This document shows positions 27,107 through 37,374 of a stretch of DNA of 50,271 bases, piece after piece. The notes beneath the pieces were generated by a model that searched no databases, was not told the DNA's origin, and saw nothing but the letters and a program-made list of their open reading frames with translations. Both the position numbers and the translations under genes were made by a program. The stretch's first letter is position 1. Each line of letters begins with the position of its first letter. The stretch lies in assembly GCA_015501585.1 (NCBI GenBank), contig JADNRY010000425.1, positions 1 through 50,271 of the forward strand. Reading direction: 5' to 3'. The stretch comes from Rhodocollybia butyracea. Lineage: Eukaryota; Basidiomycota; Agaricomycetes; Agaricales; Omphalotaceae.

Positions 27107-28901
27107 TCACAGTGTCAGTACAAAATCGCACCAGCGTAGAACAAGCCGCACCTTTGCGTATAATGACTCCACCACTTTACTCACTTGACCCAAAGTTTCG
27201 ATTGCGGTATCGTACATGTTCTTAAAGGTTACAGATTAGAAAAAGCAAGAGACGTAGGACAAAGAGAACACCAACATCAGCTTTAGGCTCGTCGAACACC
27301 AGTAGACATCCTCGTCCTTGGTCAAGAACGCCATAAAATACTTTGTCAAGAATCATTTGCGAGAGTCTACGATAAAAGCTCGTTTGTTCAATTCGGAAAA
27401 ATCACTCTACGATCAGGACTCACTTTGTCTCAACACTCTGTCTACCTTGACCTACGCATTCCGCAACATACTCGAGTTCCACTACTGAGTAAGGTTCCAC
27501 AATTCTCAGCAGGTTCTGTTGAAGAAGGGCGTCGTACAGATCCGAAAGATGTGAGCGGATAGTGGGGTCGGATGAGAGCTCTGGTAAAAGGTGTTAACGA
27601 TATAGCGACAACCCAAGAAAGCCATGCGCACCATCTTTATAATCTTTCAAGGCCTTTTCAAAGTCGGCTAAATTTCGCGCCTGATGTGCTTTCGCCACGG
27701 TACGCATACTCTCTACTTCCCGCAACTGAGCGTATTTGACTGCGAGCTTGATCGATAGTAGTGAAGTGACATCCTCAGGCTGGAGAAAGATTCAAGACGT
27801 GAGCTGAAGACAAAAAAGACAAGACACTGCTCACGAGGTTCAGCATGATTTTACATAACATCATGTATTTCAAGGCTGAAAGAGCCTTGCCATCATCTTC
27901 GCCTTGTGTCGAAAGGTTTTCGAAGGCTTCATAGAAATAAGAATAGGCGGTAGTGTAGTCCTTGTCTTCAGCGTGGAGAATACCTGCGAGCACAGTTAAC
28001 GAGACAGAAAACATTGGAAGAAACACTACAAACCTGATTGCAGATCAAGGGAGGATTGTAAAGCAGGCGGACAGTAGATCGAGTTGGCAGCTGTTCTTGA
28101 GGACGTGAGTGCGGCCTGAAACTTGTTAATTCTCAGTTGCGGACTAAAAAGCAGACATATTCACTTTGGCTTTTGCCAAGTTTCCAACCCCTCGGTAGAC
28201 CCGACTCTCGAGCAGATGCACTTCAGTCAAGATCATCTTGTCGTCTAGCCTTCGAAGTTCAGTGAGCAGGGTGTCGATCAAGGCTAGTGCGGGTTTGAAT
28301 TCATGAGTTTCTAGTTGGCTGAAATACACCAAGTAAGCACGAGTGGAGACAGTATATGACCAAACAAGCTCACAGAGCAGCTAATCTTGTTTCCAGGCTT
28401 TGCTTTAAGAATATTCGCTTTTCGCGTTTTGCCCAGTCGATATTGTCTCTAAGCACAGACATTTGTATTTTCTGACTATCCGGGATGGCATTGAAGTAGT
28501 CCAAGAGTGTACGGACTAGACGAACAGATCAGAACCATTGACATGGAGATCCTACAAGAAACTCACTCAGTTTAGCTGTTTTGGCTTTAGCCGTGGACGA
28601 CATGAATGATCGCGAAAGTGTGATAACTTCTGCAACACCTGCAGCATTGCTTTGGAGCGCGTTAGTTTTGGACAGACTACTAGTATCTAGGCTTGACGAA
28701 CTTTTGATCTCTGTACAACTGACCCAGATTCACCAACGCCGTTTCCTGATCCCGAACATGCTGCTGATTGTCCTCATTGGAAGAGTTTGGTGAAGGCTTT
28801 GTGGGAGATGAAAGAATTTGTTTGTAGAGGGCTTCCGAGCGTTTCGTGTCAGTTTTTGAAGCTTCTATAGCCAAAGCAAGGAGTTCAGCTGTTGTAGACA
28901 T
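27107..28901 (-). CDS. RPN6: 26S proteasome regulatory subunit RPN6 (PSMD11)
   Basis: PCI-domain subunit of the proteasome lid that clamps lid, base and core particle together. Ten exons: 28901-28702, 28649-28567, 28515-28374, 28318-28165, 28115-28034, 27983-27835, 27779-27632, 27580-27424, 27366-27276, 27220-27107, summing exactly to 439 residues. Diagnostic blocks are [73 protein letters not shown] and, in the winged-helix part, [19 protein letters not shown]. The C-terminus runs to [15 protein letters not shown], about ten residues longer than the usual end after VVESLYAK. All introns are 49-57 nt. It diverges from RPB4 across 84 bp. Confidence 0.95.
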
Positions 28902-28985
28902 TGTGGAAGGATAAAACGAGAAGGACACGCGTCGCGCCGTGACCACAAGCGCCAGACGAGCGCCTGTTTCCATCTCTCTGCCAAA
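28902..28985. promoter_or_regulatory. Shared divergent promoter of RPN6 and RPB4
   Basis: Only 84 bp separate the two start codons, so both core promoters and 5' leaders must lie here or overlap the opposite gene. The stretch is GC-rich in the middle (ACACGCGTCGCGCCGTGACC) and has no TATA box. Confidence 0.65.
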
Positions 28986-29588
28986 ATGACTACCAGGCTC
29001 CGACATCGTCCAGCAGGAGAGGAAGAAGATGCTGCTGCCCTCAAACTAGGCCCAGGTGATACACGAACCTGTAGATAATATACCTCCCTTTTCTTACCGC
29101 TCTTCAAGAATTCAACAACGCTGGTTGTCTGTTGATTTCCGAGGTCAAATATCTGCTCGAGAACAGAGACAAGGATGCTCCGGACACTGCGTGCGTTTCT
29201 ATCACTGCTTTGAAGAAAGTCTTTCTCATTATTCTGCAGGGTATACAACAAGACGCTCGAGTACGTCAAGACTTTTACCAAATTCAACACCACCGACTCT
29301 GCAAGTGCAGTCCGAGAGTATGCCCCTCTCTGATGAAAATCGAATAACCTCTCATCATAATGACAGAACTCTGCGGAGAGAACCTGCTCTTACCCAGTTT
29401 GAAACGGCACAGATTGCAAACCTTTGCCCCGCAGATGCAGAAGAGGCCAAGAGCGTAGTGCCCAGGTCCGTAATTTTCCCGTCACCTCTTCTAGTACTCA
29501 TATTCCCGACAGTCTGGTAAAAATAGACGACGACAGACTGCAAGCGCTGTTAGACGAGATTCAGACGATGCGCAAGTTCCAGTCATAA
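28986..29588 (+). CDS. RPB4: RNA polymerase II subunit RPB4
   Basis: With RPB7 it forms the stalk of RNA polymerase II. Five exons: 28986-29055, 29109-29190, 29240-29317, 29367-29465, 29513-29588, summing to 134 residues, a normal length for the subunit in fungi other than budding yeast. It begins with a short acidic stretch (AGEEEDAAALKLG), then EFNNAGCLLISEVKYLLEN, YNKTLEYVKTFTKF, LTQFETAQIANLCP and ends in LLDEIQTMRKFQS, all conserved RPB4 signatures. The gene converges with PUS1, whose stop codon is only 44 bp beyond its own. Confidence 0.94.
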
Positions 29589-29632
29589 CTCCGCTTTTTT
29601 AACATGTATATTTATCTTTGAGCATGTATCAT

Positions 29633-31670
29633 TTAACCCTCCGTCTCCTCTAGCTGTTTTTTAGTCAACTGCCCCTCCGTTTCCTCCTCGTATTCATCCT
29701 CTGCTTCCGCTTGTACCTTTTCATGGTCGTTATCGGCAAAGCTAGTCGCATTAAACACTTTTTTCTCCCTGAAAGGTAGTGCCCTGCGCTCTCCTTTCGT
29801 AACTATCGCCTCTGGAGGTACAATACCTTGTGGATTGAGATAGAGGAAATCGTTTCCTTTGTAAGAGTCGACTGAGCGTATCCAGCCATCGAACCTATGA
29901 ATTTTCAGGGACTGTTAGCAAACAACAAGACTACAAGACTCACAATCCTTTCCTGTCCTCGATGCTTCTCATGTCATCATAGATGTGTTTTTCCCTGAAC
30001 GCATTCATCTCTTTAGAATACTTTTCGAATTCGATAGGTTCTCTATAGTTCTGATGGGATGGATCCAGGTTCAATTTGGCTAATCTTGTGTTGTAGGCCG
30101 TATACAGTGGATGGTCCAGTAATAGGCCCAGCGCAGGCATCTTGGGTATGTGATATGACGATAATCCAAACATCTGGGTACAGTTCAAGCATCATTATCA
30201 GGTGTTTTTTGTGCACGACGTACTTCGTCAAGGACGCTAGAAGGAGTTTGGGTACGACAAAGTATCACCAGCATGAATATCATCTTCCGCTGCAAATCGG
30301 TTAGCAATAAGAGCTCGAACACAACAAAGAACGCACTATCTAATGCGAAAGGAATCAGTGCCCACAACGAGTAATATCTGTGAGGGACCGTACCTGATGT
30401 AACAAAAAGCTTTGTCCATCCAACAAAACAGCAATCCACTCAGTCTCTCCATACACAGCGGGTTCAGCAATCTAACGAAATCCTCATCCTTCGCCGTCTG
30501 TATCAAGGGTCCACTTTGCGCACCTCTAATTTCTTCATGTTCCTTTGATTTGTCTTGTCCTTGGGATCTCGTGCGACCGTAAAGTTGTGAAAGTTGTGAG
30601 TTTTTTCGAATTTTTTGATGACTTCTCGCAAACGTTCGACTTGTGCGGGTGTCGCTCTCCATGCTCTTTTCCGTAGCAAATCTTCTTGAGGCGTTGACGT
30701 TGAAGGATCGATACCAGTCCAAAATGGGTCATTGTCCCAAGGAACAGAGTCATGCCCTTGTAAGGATGCATGCTCCTTGAGGACACGATATAGTCCTGAG
30801 CCAGGCTTCGGTGGGATGAGAAGATATGAAGGGAAGAAATATATGTATTTGCGAGCATCACAAAATCTGTGGAAGAAAAGGTCACAGCTGAGATTTAGAG
30901 CATCCAGCCGAAGCTCACAGTCGGGCATCGAAAGAATTTTGGACGCGTTGCTAGACGAGAAATCAGCGTACGCGATCGTGATAGAAATGAGATACTCACG
31001 AAACCCCAAAGACGGATATCCGAAGGTAGTTTCGAGTTGATATGAGCAAGCATGTCGTCGACGCCTGGTACTTGCATGATCATTTTCAATGAGACGATAT
31101 TACCCACTGCATGAACGCCCGCATCTGTACGTGCAGCTCTTGAAAGTCCCACCTTGACAGGGTCATTGGCGTTATCGTTTGAGACGGCTCCTGCTGCTAC
31201 CAAAGCTCTAAATAGTACCCCTTCTATCGTTGGGGTTCTGGAAGATCTGGAAGCACTTTTTGAAACTGCATACCCCGGTATGCAGAGCCACAAAATCCGA
31301 TCATCAATGCACACTCGCGTTTGGGAAGACGAGGTTCCTTTGGTGCGTCTGAGCTACCCTCCTTGGGTCCCCATCCTCCGCCTCTAGATTTCCATTGTTC
31401 CGGATCCCGTTTGCGTCGACCCCGATTCCGGTCCTTTTTATCTTTGCTGGTACTAGCCTTTTCTAAACTTTCGGTGCTATCGTGAGGTTCCGAAGTCGCA
31501 GAGGCGTTGTCAGATTGCAAAGATACACCCACGCTTTCTTAGCATGCGTATAGATTAGAAGCACTTTTAAACGTTCCTAAATATGACATACCTTTACCAT
31601 CCGTCTTCCGGTATTTCAGGGATTCGGATAGAGGATCACCATCGGTATCAAGTGGATGCTTTTCAGCCAT
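29633..31670 (-). CDS. PUS1: tRNA pseudouridine synthase PUS1
   Basis: Converts uridine to pseudouridine at several tRNA (and some snRNA and mRNA) positions. Eight exons: 31670-31592, 31537-31000, 30950-30919, 30866-30524, 30471-30394, 30289-30224, 30173-29944, 29894-29633. Exon 3 is only 32 nt and encodes [11 protein letters not shown]. The catalytic loop is [12 protein letters not shown] with the essential Asp; other blocks are [38 protein letters not shown] and [14 protein letters not shown]. The tail is acidic. One base is missing between GMQ and TIEGVLF, probably in the T-run 31257-31261 (plus strand); with it the protein is 542 residues. Its 5' half has been copied downstream (see 34822-35640). 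I chose the ATG at 31670; an upstream ATG at 31790 is in frame. Confidence 0.92.
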
Positions 31671-31894
31671 ACAAAGTTGTAGTAGCTTTGCTTCAAATCG
31701 GGGCAGGCAGCTAGAAAAGAAAAGAATTCTGATGGTAGTCTCAAAGGCGTTGCTCGGTTGTCGTTGTCGTTGAAGAGAAATCCTCCACATGGAATCGTAA
31801 ATTAAAACAGGCGCGCAATGCGATCATCATGTGATTGTTTTATATAAGGGTGTGACAAGCTTGCGCATGTCAGACTCGTCTTCCGCGATCGCTG

Positions 31895-31980
31895 TGTGGG
31901 CGGTAACGAATGGGTTTTACCCCAAGATTAATAAGGGAGCGAGGAATGAACGTTACTAACCCCAAGCAGGAATTAGTGTT
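31895..31980 (-). mobile_element. LINE reverse-transcriptase fragment, inverted
   Basis: The reverse complement reads CTGCTTGGGGTTAGTAACG... and TTATTAATCTTGGGGTAAAACCC, matching 9396-9467 with few differences and with the same frame change before GVKP. It separates two copies of the PUS1 5' flank, so it may mark the breakpoint of that local duplication. Confidence 0.6.
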
Positions 31981-32084
31981 GAATATCGAGAAACTGTAAC
32001 AGAGACAAGTAAATATCAAGTACGACCTCACGTCAGCTCACGTCCAAATACCTGTAGATCCACTGCCCATTTCGGGGATTCGGA

Positions 32085-32330
32085 CCTAGTTATTCGGACG
32101 GACGATCACCATGATCCATCGGTATCAAGTATGCTTTTCACTGACTTTTCAGTCATACGAGCTTTGTTTCAAATTGGGGCAACTTAAGAGCTAGAAAAGG
32201 AAATAATTCCGATGGTATCCCCATTTAAAGGTGTTTCTCTGTTGTCGTTTTGAAGAGAAATCCGCCACAGGAGTCGTAAATAGACGCGTAATGTGATCAT
32301 CATGCAGTGATCGTTTTAAGTGCTCTGTTT
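32085..32330. repeat. Second copy of the PUS1 first exon and 5' flank, now upstream of NACHT-A
   Basis: It repeats 31610-31850: CGGGGATTCGGA, ATCACCAT..ATCGGTATCAAGT.GATGCTTTTCA, AGCTAGAAAAG..AATTC.GATGGTA and TGTGATCATCATG..GTGAT.GTTTTA occur in the same order. The sequence that was PUS1 exon 1 and promoter therefore now forms the upstream region of the plus-strand NACHT-A gene. Confidence 0.7.
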
Positions 32331-32608
32331 CTTACTCCCATCCTCTAATCATTGCTTGCTATGCTTACTGATAATGCTTACTACATCCATCTGGACATTC
32401 AAAGGCTTGTAAAGTGCTAAGCACTTTATTTGAGTGTTCGTTATCATTCAAAATGCAGATGTAGATATACAACTTGTTACTCCAGGTGACCAGTTGTGAA
32501 GCGCTGGTCAACTTCATTGATGAACAGTACTGCCTCCAGCTATCCGTTCCGCACTCCCCACTACGAACACGTTGTAGAGGCAGGAGGGTATTCCATGACC
32601 TAATGGCC

Positions 32609-34339
32609 ATGTCGTTCTTCAATCGTGCTGAAGGCTTTTCTATCACTAATAGCTCTTTCAATAACACTGTTCATCTTCGTGACACACAATATCTTGGTAC
32701 GTTCAAGGATTTCACTCCTCATAGTCTTTATCGCTCACTACGATATCGTAGCTAATAAGGGTCTTAAGGTCCTGTACCGAAACATTATCCCTGTTGCCTC
32801 ATATGATGCCGAGCAGCGTTATCCACCACCAAATTGCTACCCAGGTACCGGTACCAAAATTCTCAACGTTTTACGCCAGTGGATCATCGACAGATCAAAG
32901 ACGACTTCGATATACTGGTTGTATGGTCCCGCAGGCGCAGGAAAGTCCGCCATTGCCCAGACCATTTGCGAAGAATTTGCTAAATGTAAAACTCTCGCGG
33001 CTAGCTTCTTCTTTGCACGTACAGACTCCTCTCGTAACAACCCCCGTCTTTTCTTTCTTACCATTGCGTATCAAATTGCAAAAAATCCCTCGCTTGGGCC
33101 ACTTGTCGGAGGTTTAATCCTTGAAATGATTGGTCGCATGCCAGAGATCGTCCATGCTACGCTAGAACGACAATTCCAAGAGCTCATCGTCGAGCCCTTT
33201 CACCAGCTTCCCTCTGACAGCTGGCGGAAGCTTCCTCGCCTCATTGTTATCGATGGGTTAGATGAATGCGTTGATATTTCATCCCAGGAGCGACTACTCA
33301 CCATCATCAGAGAAGCAAAAACGGGTTCAAACCCCCTTCCCGTCGATTTCTTGATATGCTGTAGGCCCGAGCCTCGCATTCGCAATGCATTCAATCACTG
33401 GAGCTTTCATACTATCCTCAATCGTATTGAGCTCTGCGACAATTTTGAGTCGAAATCGGACATTGCTCTCTATTTACGAAACGAGTTCCAGAGACTACGT
33501 CGTGATCATGAACCCGCCATATCCCATGTACCGCGGGACTGGCCTGGTGAAGGAGTCATTCAGCAGCTTGTACAGCGAGCATGCGGCCAATTCATCTACG
33601 TAAAAACCGTCATCAAGTACGTCGGGGAGTATCACTACTTGCCCACAGAACGATTGGAGATTATTCTTAGAATCGTTGTTCCCGAAAACCATGAGTCGCC
33701 ATATGCAGATTTGGATCTGTTATATACGCAGATTCTATCTGTGTGCAAAGAGAGGGAATTACTCCTTCGTGTCCTTGCTTATATTATGCGACCGACTGTG
33801 AACCACGGCGATGCCGCGATACGAGATCTACCACACTATCGCCACATCACATCCTACTCCCATATTGAAGGGTTTCTTTTTCTCACCAAAGGCAAAATGT
33901 CCACAGTACTTTTTGGATTACATTCGATTCTGGGGATACCTGAGGACCACAAACTAGACATCACAATACTTCATGCGTCGTTTCAAGAGTTTTTGGTTGA
34001 CCCCAAACGGTCAGGCATATATTTTGTAAATCTGCAGGAAGAGGTATGGCAAGAGCAAATAACACTACATTTCTTGAAGCAGATTCACTATCTCAATAGC
34101 AACCCAACGTGCGTGAACAGTTTTTTTTTTGCTAGTACCGTTGAAAATGTCAACACTCTTGTAGCCTCCCAATCAATTTCTATGAGGAATATGCGTTAAA
34201 ATGGTGGCATTCCCATTGCGTGAGGACATCTCTAAATGAAGAGTTGTTTTCTGCCTTGGAGCGTCTCTACAATGATTTGAGGAACTTCAGACGTCTTCCG
34301 GATGGGCTGAATGGGGATTTTTTGCAGGACTGGGTATAA
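32609..34339 (+). CDS. NACHT domain protein A (STAND/NLR-type NTPase)
   Basis: Signal-transducing P-loop NTPase of the fungal NLR-like class. Three exons, 32609-32696, 32752-34108 and 34165-34339, sum to 540 codons including the stop. The first exon gives MSFFNRAEGFSITNSSFNNT, a short N-terminus typical of mushroom NACHT proteins; the intron joins it to GLKVLYRNIIPVASYDAEQR. Walker A is GPAGAGKS (near residue 84), Walker B LIVIDGLDECVD. The family block LILHASFQEFLVDPKRSG-like ITILHASFQEFLVDPKRSG lies near residue 440. The third exon gives FYEEYALKWWHSHC, as in relatives. It stops at TAA 34337, and no WD, ankyrin or TPR repeats are present; comparison with copy B suggests that this stop follows a one-base shift, so the last about 20-80 residues may be lost. 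An alternative ATG lies at 32603. Confidence 0.82.
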
Positions 34340-34821
34340 TTTCTCAGTGGCTGAGGTGCTTTTGATTTATTGTCCCTGTGGTGTAGTCATTGACATGAGA
34401 TATCTATTTTGTCATTATTCATAAGGGCCTATCTGAATCAGTCGAGCAGGAGGTAAACAAGGTGCGACTACAAATGTTATCTGACAAGTTCAGGAAGGCA
34501 TGGAGGGTATGGGCCTGGCATGGCAAAGTGCAAGATTCCAGCTCGTTTTGACAGCAAGGTTTCGACATGATGCAGTGGTGCGAGCCACCTTAGTGATACA
34601 AGAGGACAATGGGTGAGAATCCGGTGACAACGTGACAGTGCCTATATCGAGGACTATGACAATGGCTTAATACTTAGATCACGATTCTGTTAAGGCTGCT
34701 TCACAGTATGCGGACGTGAAATCGAGGTTTGACCTTCTTACTGAAGTTCCACGTGGAGCATAGGTATCAACTCTAGCGTTTGCATGGTGCTTGTCAAGGC
34801 TAAGAGGTCGAACAGAGGAAT
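34340..34821 (+). other. Decayed NACHT-A C-terminal extension and duplication boundary
   Basis: Sequence after the NACHT-A stop still matches copy B (39150-39480). It includes GAGCAGGAGGTAAACA and CTACAAATGTTA.CTGACAA, which in B read as QEVNRMQLQMLADNF. In A this stretch has further indels. It ends where the PUS1 relic of unit 2 begins. Confidence 0.55.
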
Positions 34822-35640
34822 TTTGGACGGGTGGCTGGATGAGAAATCAGTGTACACGATCGTGATGGAAATGAGATACTGACGAAACCCCGAGAGGTAG
34901 CTTCGAGTTGAGATGAGCAAGCATGTCATCGATGCCTGATACTTGCACGATCATTTTCAGTGAGACGATATCAATCACTGCGCCTGCATCTGTACGTGCA
35001 GCTCTTGAAGTCCCATCTTGACGGGGTCATGGGCATTATCATTTGAGACGGCTCCTGCTGCTACCAAAGCTCTAAATAGTACCCCTTCTATCGTTGGTGG
35101 TTGGGCAAGATCAGGCCTCTAGGAGTGCTTTTGAAACGGCCCTATGCCTCGGTATGCAGAACCACAGAATCCGATCATCAATGCACATTAGCGTTTGGGA
35201 AGACGAGGTCTTTGGTGTTTCTGGTCTGCCCCCATTGCCAGGTCCCCATCCTCCGCCTCTAGATTTCCATTGGTCCGGATCCAGTTTGCATCGACCCAAT
35301 TCCGATCACGTTGGTACTATGTAGCATTTTCCGTGTTAAGGGTCAGAAGCTGCAGAGTTGTCAGAGTGCGAAAGATACACCCACGTTTTCTTAGCTTGCG
35401 TATAGATTATGTAGGAAAACTTTCAAACGTTTCTAAATGTGACATACCTTTATCGTCCGTCTGTCAGTCTCATCCGGTATTTCGGGGATTCGGATGGACT
35501 CATGGAGGAATCGGTACCAAGTGGGTGCTTTCAGTCATGCGAAATTGTAGTAGCTTTGTTTCAAATTGGCGCGGACAGCTAGAAAAGAAACTAATTCTGA
35601 TGGTAGCCCCAAAGCTCCTCAAAGGCGTTTCTCCGTGGTC
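34822..35640 (-). pseudogene. Truncated PUS1 relic (5' half only)
   Basis: It matches PUS1 from exon 3 back through exon 1 (30935-31670). Landmarks are GAGATGAGCAAGCATGTC, GACGGCTCCTGCTGCTACCAAAGC and the GGTATGCAGA..C block encoding GMQ. It has many deletions and stops, lacks the 3' half of the gene, and cannot encode an enzyme. Its last part (35460-35640) is the PUS1 exon 1 and 5' flank, which continues at 36965 after the inserted element. Confidence 0.8.
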
Positions 35641-35644
35641 GATG

Positions 35645-36964
35645 CAGAAAGATGCGGCCGGGGGATTCCCCCTCCCAATCCCCCGTATGACTCACATAGC
35701 CTGTAATATTGATTGGTCATAAACTCTGGCTGACGTTTCATAAATTACATAGACCCTCCCCGTGCCAAAATCCATTATTTAACCAACATTTAACGTTAAA
35801 TAACTAACTACAACCCAACCAATAACAATGCCTACTAGATGGCTATCTGTCCGAGATACTAAGCTGTTAGCTTTATTCGGTAAACTGCTCAAATGGCTCT
35901 CACTATGGTGTACACTGTCATTGCCCAATGCCACAGGCTGCCAACCCCTCTGATTTTGCTTACTCTTCCTACTGCAGTAGCTCCCGGACTCAGCACACTG
36001 ACTTAGTTTTCCGACTCTCTCACCTCACCAAATCCTTATCTTACTTACTATTGATAGTCAGTGCACTTAGTAGGTGTGGAAAAGTGTGTAATAGTCTGCT
36101 CACCTACAACGGAGGCTACAGGAGCGAGGATAGTCAGTGAGCTTAGTAGGTGTAGAAAATTGCGCCGAATAATCAGCTTATGTACAATGGATGCTACAAG
36201 AGCAAGGATAGTCAGTGCACTTAGTAGATGTAGAAAATTGTGGAGAATAGTCAGCTTACCTACAACGGATGCTACAGTAGCGAGGATAGTCGGTTCACTT
36301 AGTAGGTGTAGAATTTGGTGGGGAATAGTCAGCTAACCTACAATGAATGCCAGGGCAGTGAACGTTGTCAGTACACTTAGTAGCCATGAAAACTTGTGAG
36401 AAGCGTCAGCATACATAGAACAGATACCGGGGCAGTCAAGATAGTCCGTGCACTTAGTCCGCATAGAAAGTCGTGAGAATGGTCAGCGTATCTACAACGG
36501 GTGCTATGGCAGTGAGGATAGTCAGTGAACATAGTAGGCTTTAGATATTTGTGTGGGTGGTTATGTCACTGATATCGCATACCAAACTGGTGAGGATAGT
36601 CATCAGGTAAAGTCAGTGAAGGTATCGCGCGCAGGTAGCAAGCCAGCAAATGTATTAGTATATTACATACGATCAGTGCACTTAGAAAGTGCAAAAATTC
36701 CTTATACACAGCATTGGTAAGTAGGTGGGGTCAGTACACCAAGTCAGCAAAGGAAAAAGTCGGCGAAGGAAGTCAGTGAAGGAAGTCAGTGAATAAATTC
36801 CACCAGATGCATCAGTACACCCGATAAGGGAATGTAAGATAAGAGCTGCCGGATGCCGGTATAAGTGATGACAGTAATGATATTAGTAACTGATCCTGTG
36901 ACTTGGGGGAGGGGGAGGGGGATTCCCCGGGGGATCCCCCGGCCGCAGTCGTACGGTTGTTCTC
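35645..36964. mobile_element. Non-autonomous DNA transposon with terminal inverted repeats (MITE-like, about 1.3 kb)
   Basis: TGCGGCCGGGGGATTCCCC at 35653-35671 is mirrored by GGGGGATCCCCCGGCCGCA at 36928-36946. An 8-bp direct repeat GGTCGATG stands at 35637-35644 and 36965-36972, the size of a hAT target duplication, although the bases between it and the inverted repeats do not match. The element interrupts the PUS1-derived flank: sequence left of it (..GTTTCTCCGTGGTCGATG) and right of it (GATGACACATGAATCGTAAAT) is contiguous in unit 1. Inside there is no transposase frame; much of the body is tandem repeats. Confidence 0.7.
36057..36540. repeat. 77-bp tandem repeat inside the TIR element
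   Basis: Six consecutive units start at 36057, 36133, 36211, 36289, 36367 and 36444, and a seventh partial unit at 36521; spacings are 76-78 bp. Each opens with GTCAGTGCACTTAGTAGGTG or a close variant, then AGAAAATTGTG, ATAGTCAGC and CTACAACGGATGCTACAG. To the right (36600-36800) only short GTCAGTGAAGGAA words recur. Confidence 0.9.
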
Positions 36965-37374
36965 GGTCGATGACACATGAATCGTAAATAAGCGCGCAAC
37001 GCGATCATCCTGTGATTGTTTTAAGCGCCCTCTAAGTTTTGATATTTCATCTCTATTCCTATTCCTACGACATACGACCAAACTGCCAGTTCTCTAATCA
37101 TCGTCTGCGTATGCTTACTACATCTATTTGGACAACCAAAGGCTCGGACAGTGCTTAAACCCAAAAAGTTAGAGCCCTTTATTAGACTATTCAACTTGGA
37201 TGCAGACAGAGAAATGTACAAGTTGCTCCCTTTCGGAGACAAGCTGTGAAGCGCTAGTCAACAGCTTCATTGATGATAGCACTGCTCCCAGCAATCCGTT
37301 CGCAGTTCTCACCACGAATAAGTTGTCGAGTCAGCCTTCGGAGTGCAAGAAGGGCATTCCATGTCCTAGTGGCT

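Larger units (their letters stand above)
30935..34810. repeat. Tandem duplication, unit 1 (PUS1 5' half, promoter region, NACHT-A, tail)
   Basis: The unit runs from inside PUS1 exon 3 (AATTTTGGACGCGTTG) to about 34810 and is repeated immediately downstream as unit 2. Order and orientation are the same in both. Outside one identical block the two units have diverged substantially, so the duplication is not recent. Confidence 0.75.

Noticed and set aside
30867..30999. Frameshift in PUS1 around NSFDAR
   Set aside because: Two introns with a 32-nt exon between them explain the frame changes exactly.
32625..32751. NACHT-A N-terminus reading MLKAFLSLIALSITLFIF, a membrane anchor
   Set aside because: This is the wrong frame over exon 1 and the intron. 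The frame starting MSFFNRAEGF splices in phase to GLKVLYR and matches the family.
35195..35722. 175-codon plus-strand ORF in unit 2
   Set aside because: It lies antisense to the PUS1 relic and runs into the TIR element; no protein-like similarity.
36057..36540. CRISPR array
   Set aside because: Units are contiguous 77-bp tandem copies that diverge throughout; there are no constant repeats separated by unique spacers, and the DNA is eukaryotic.
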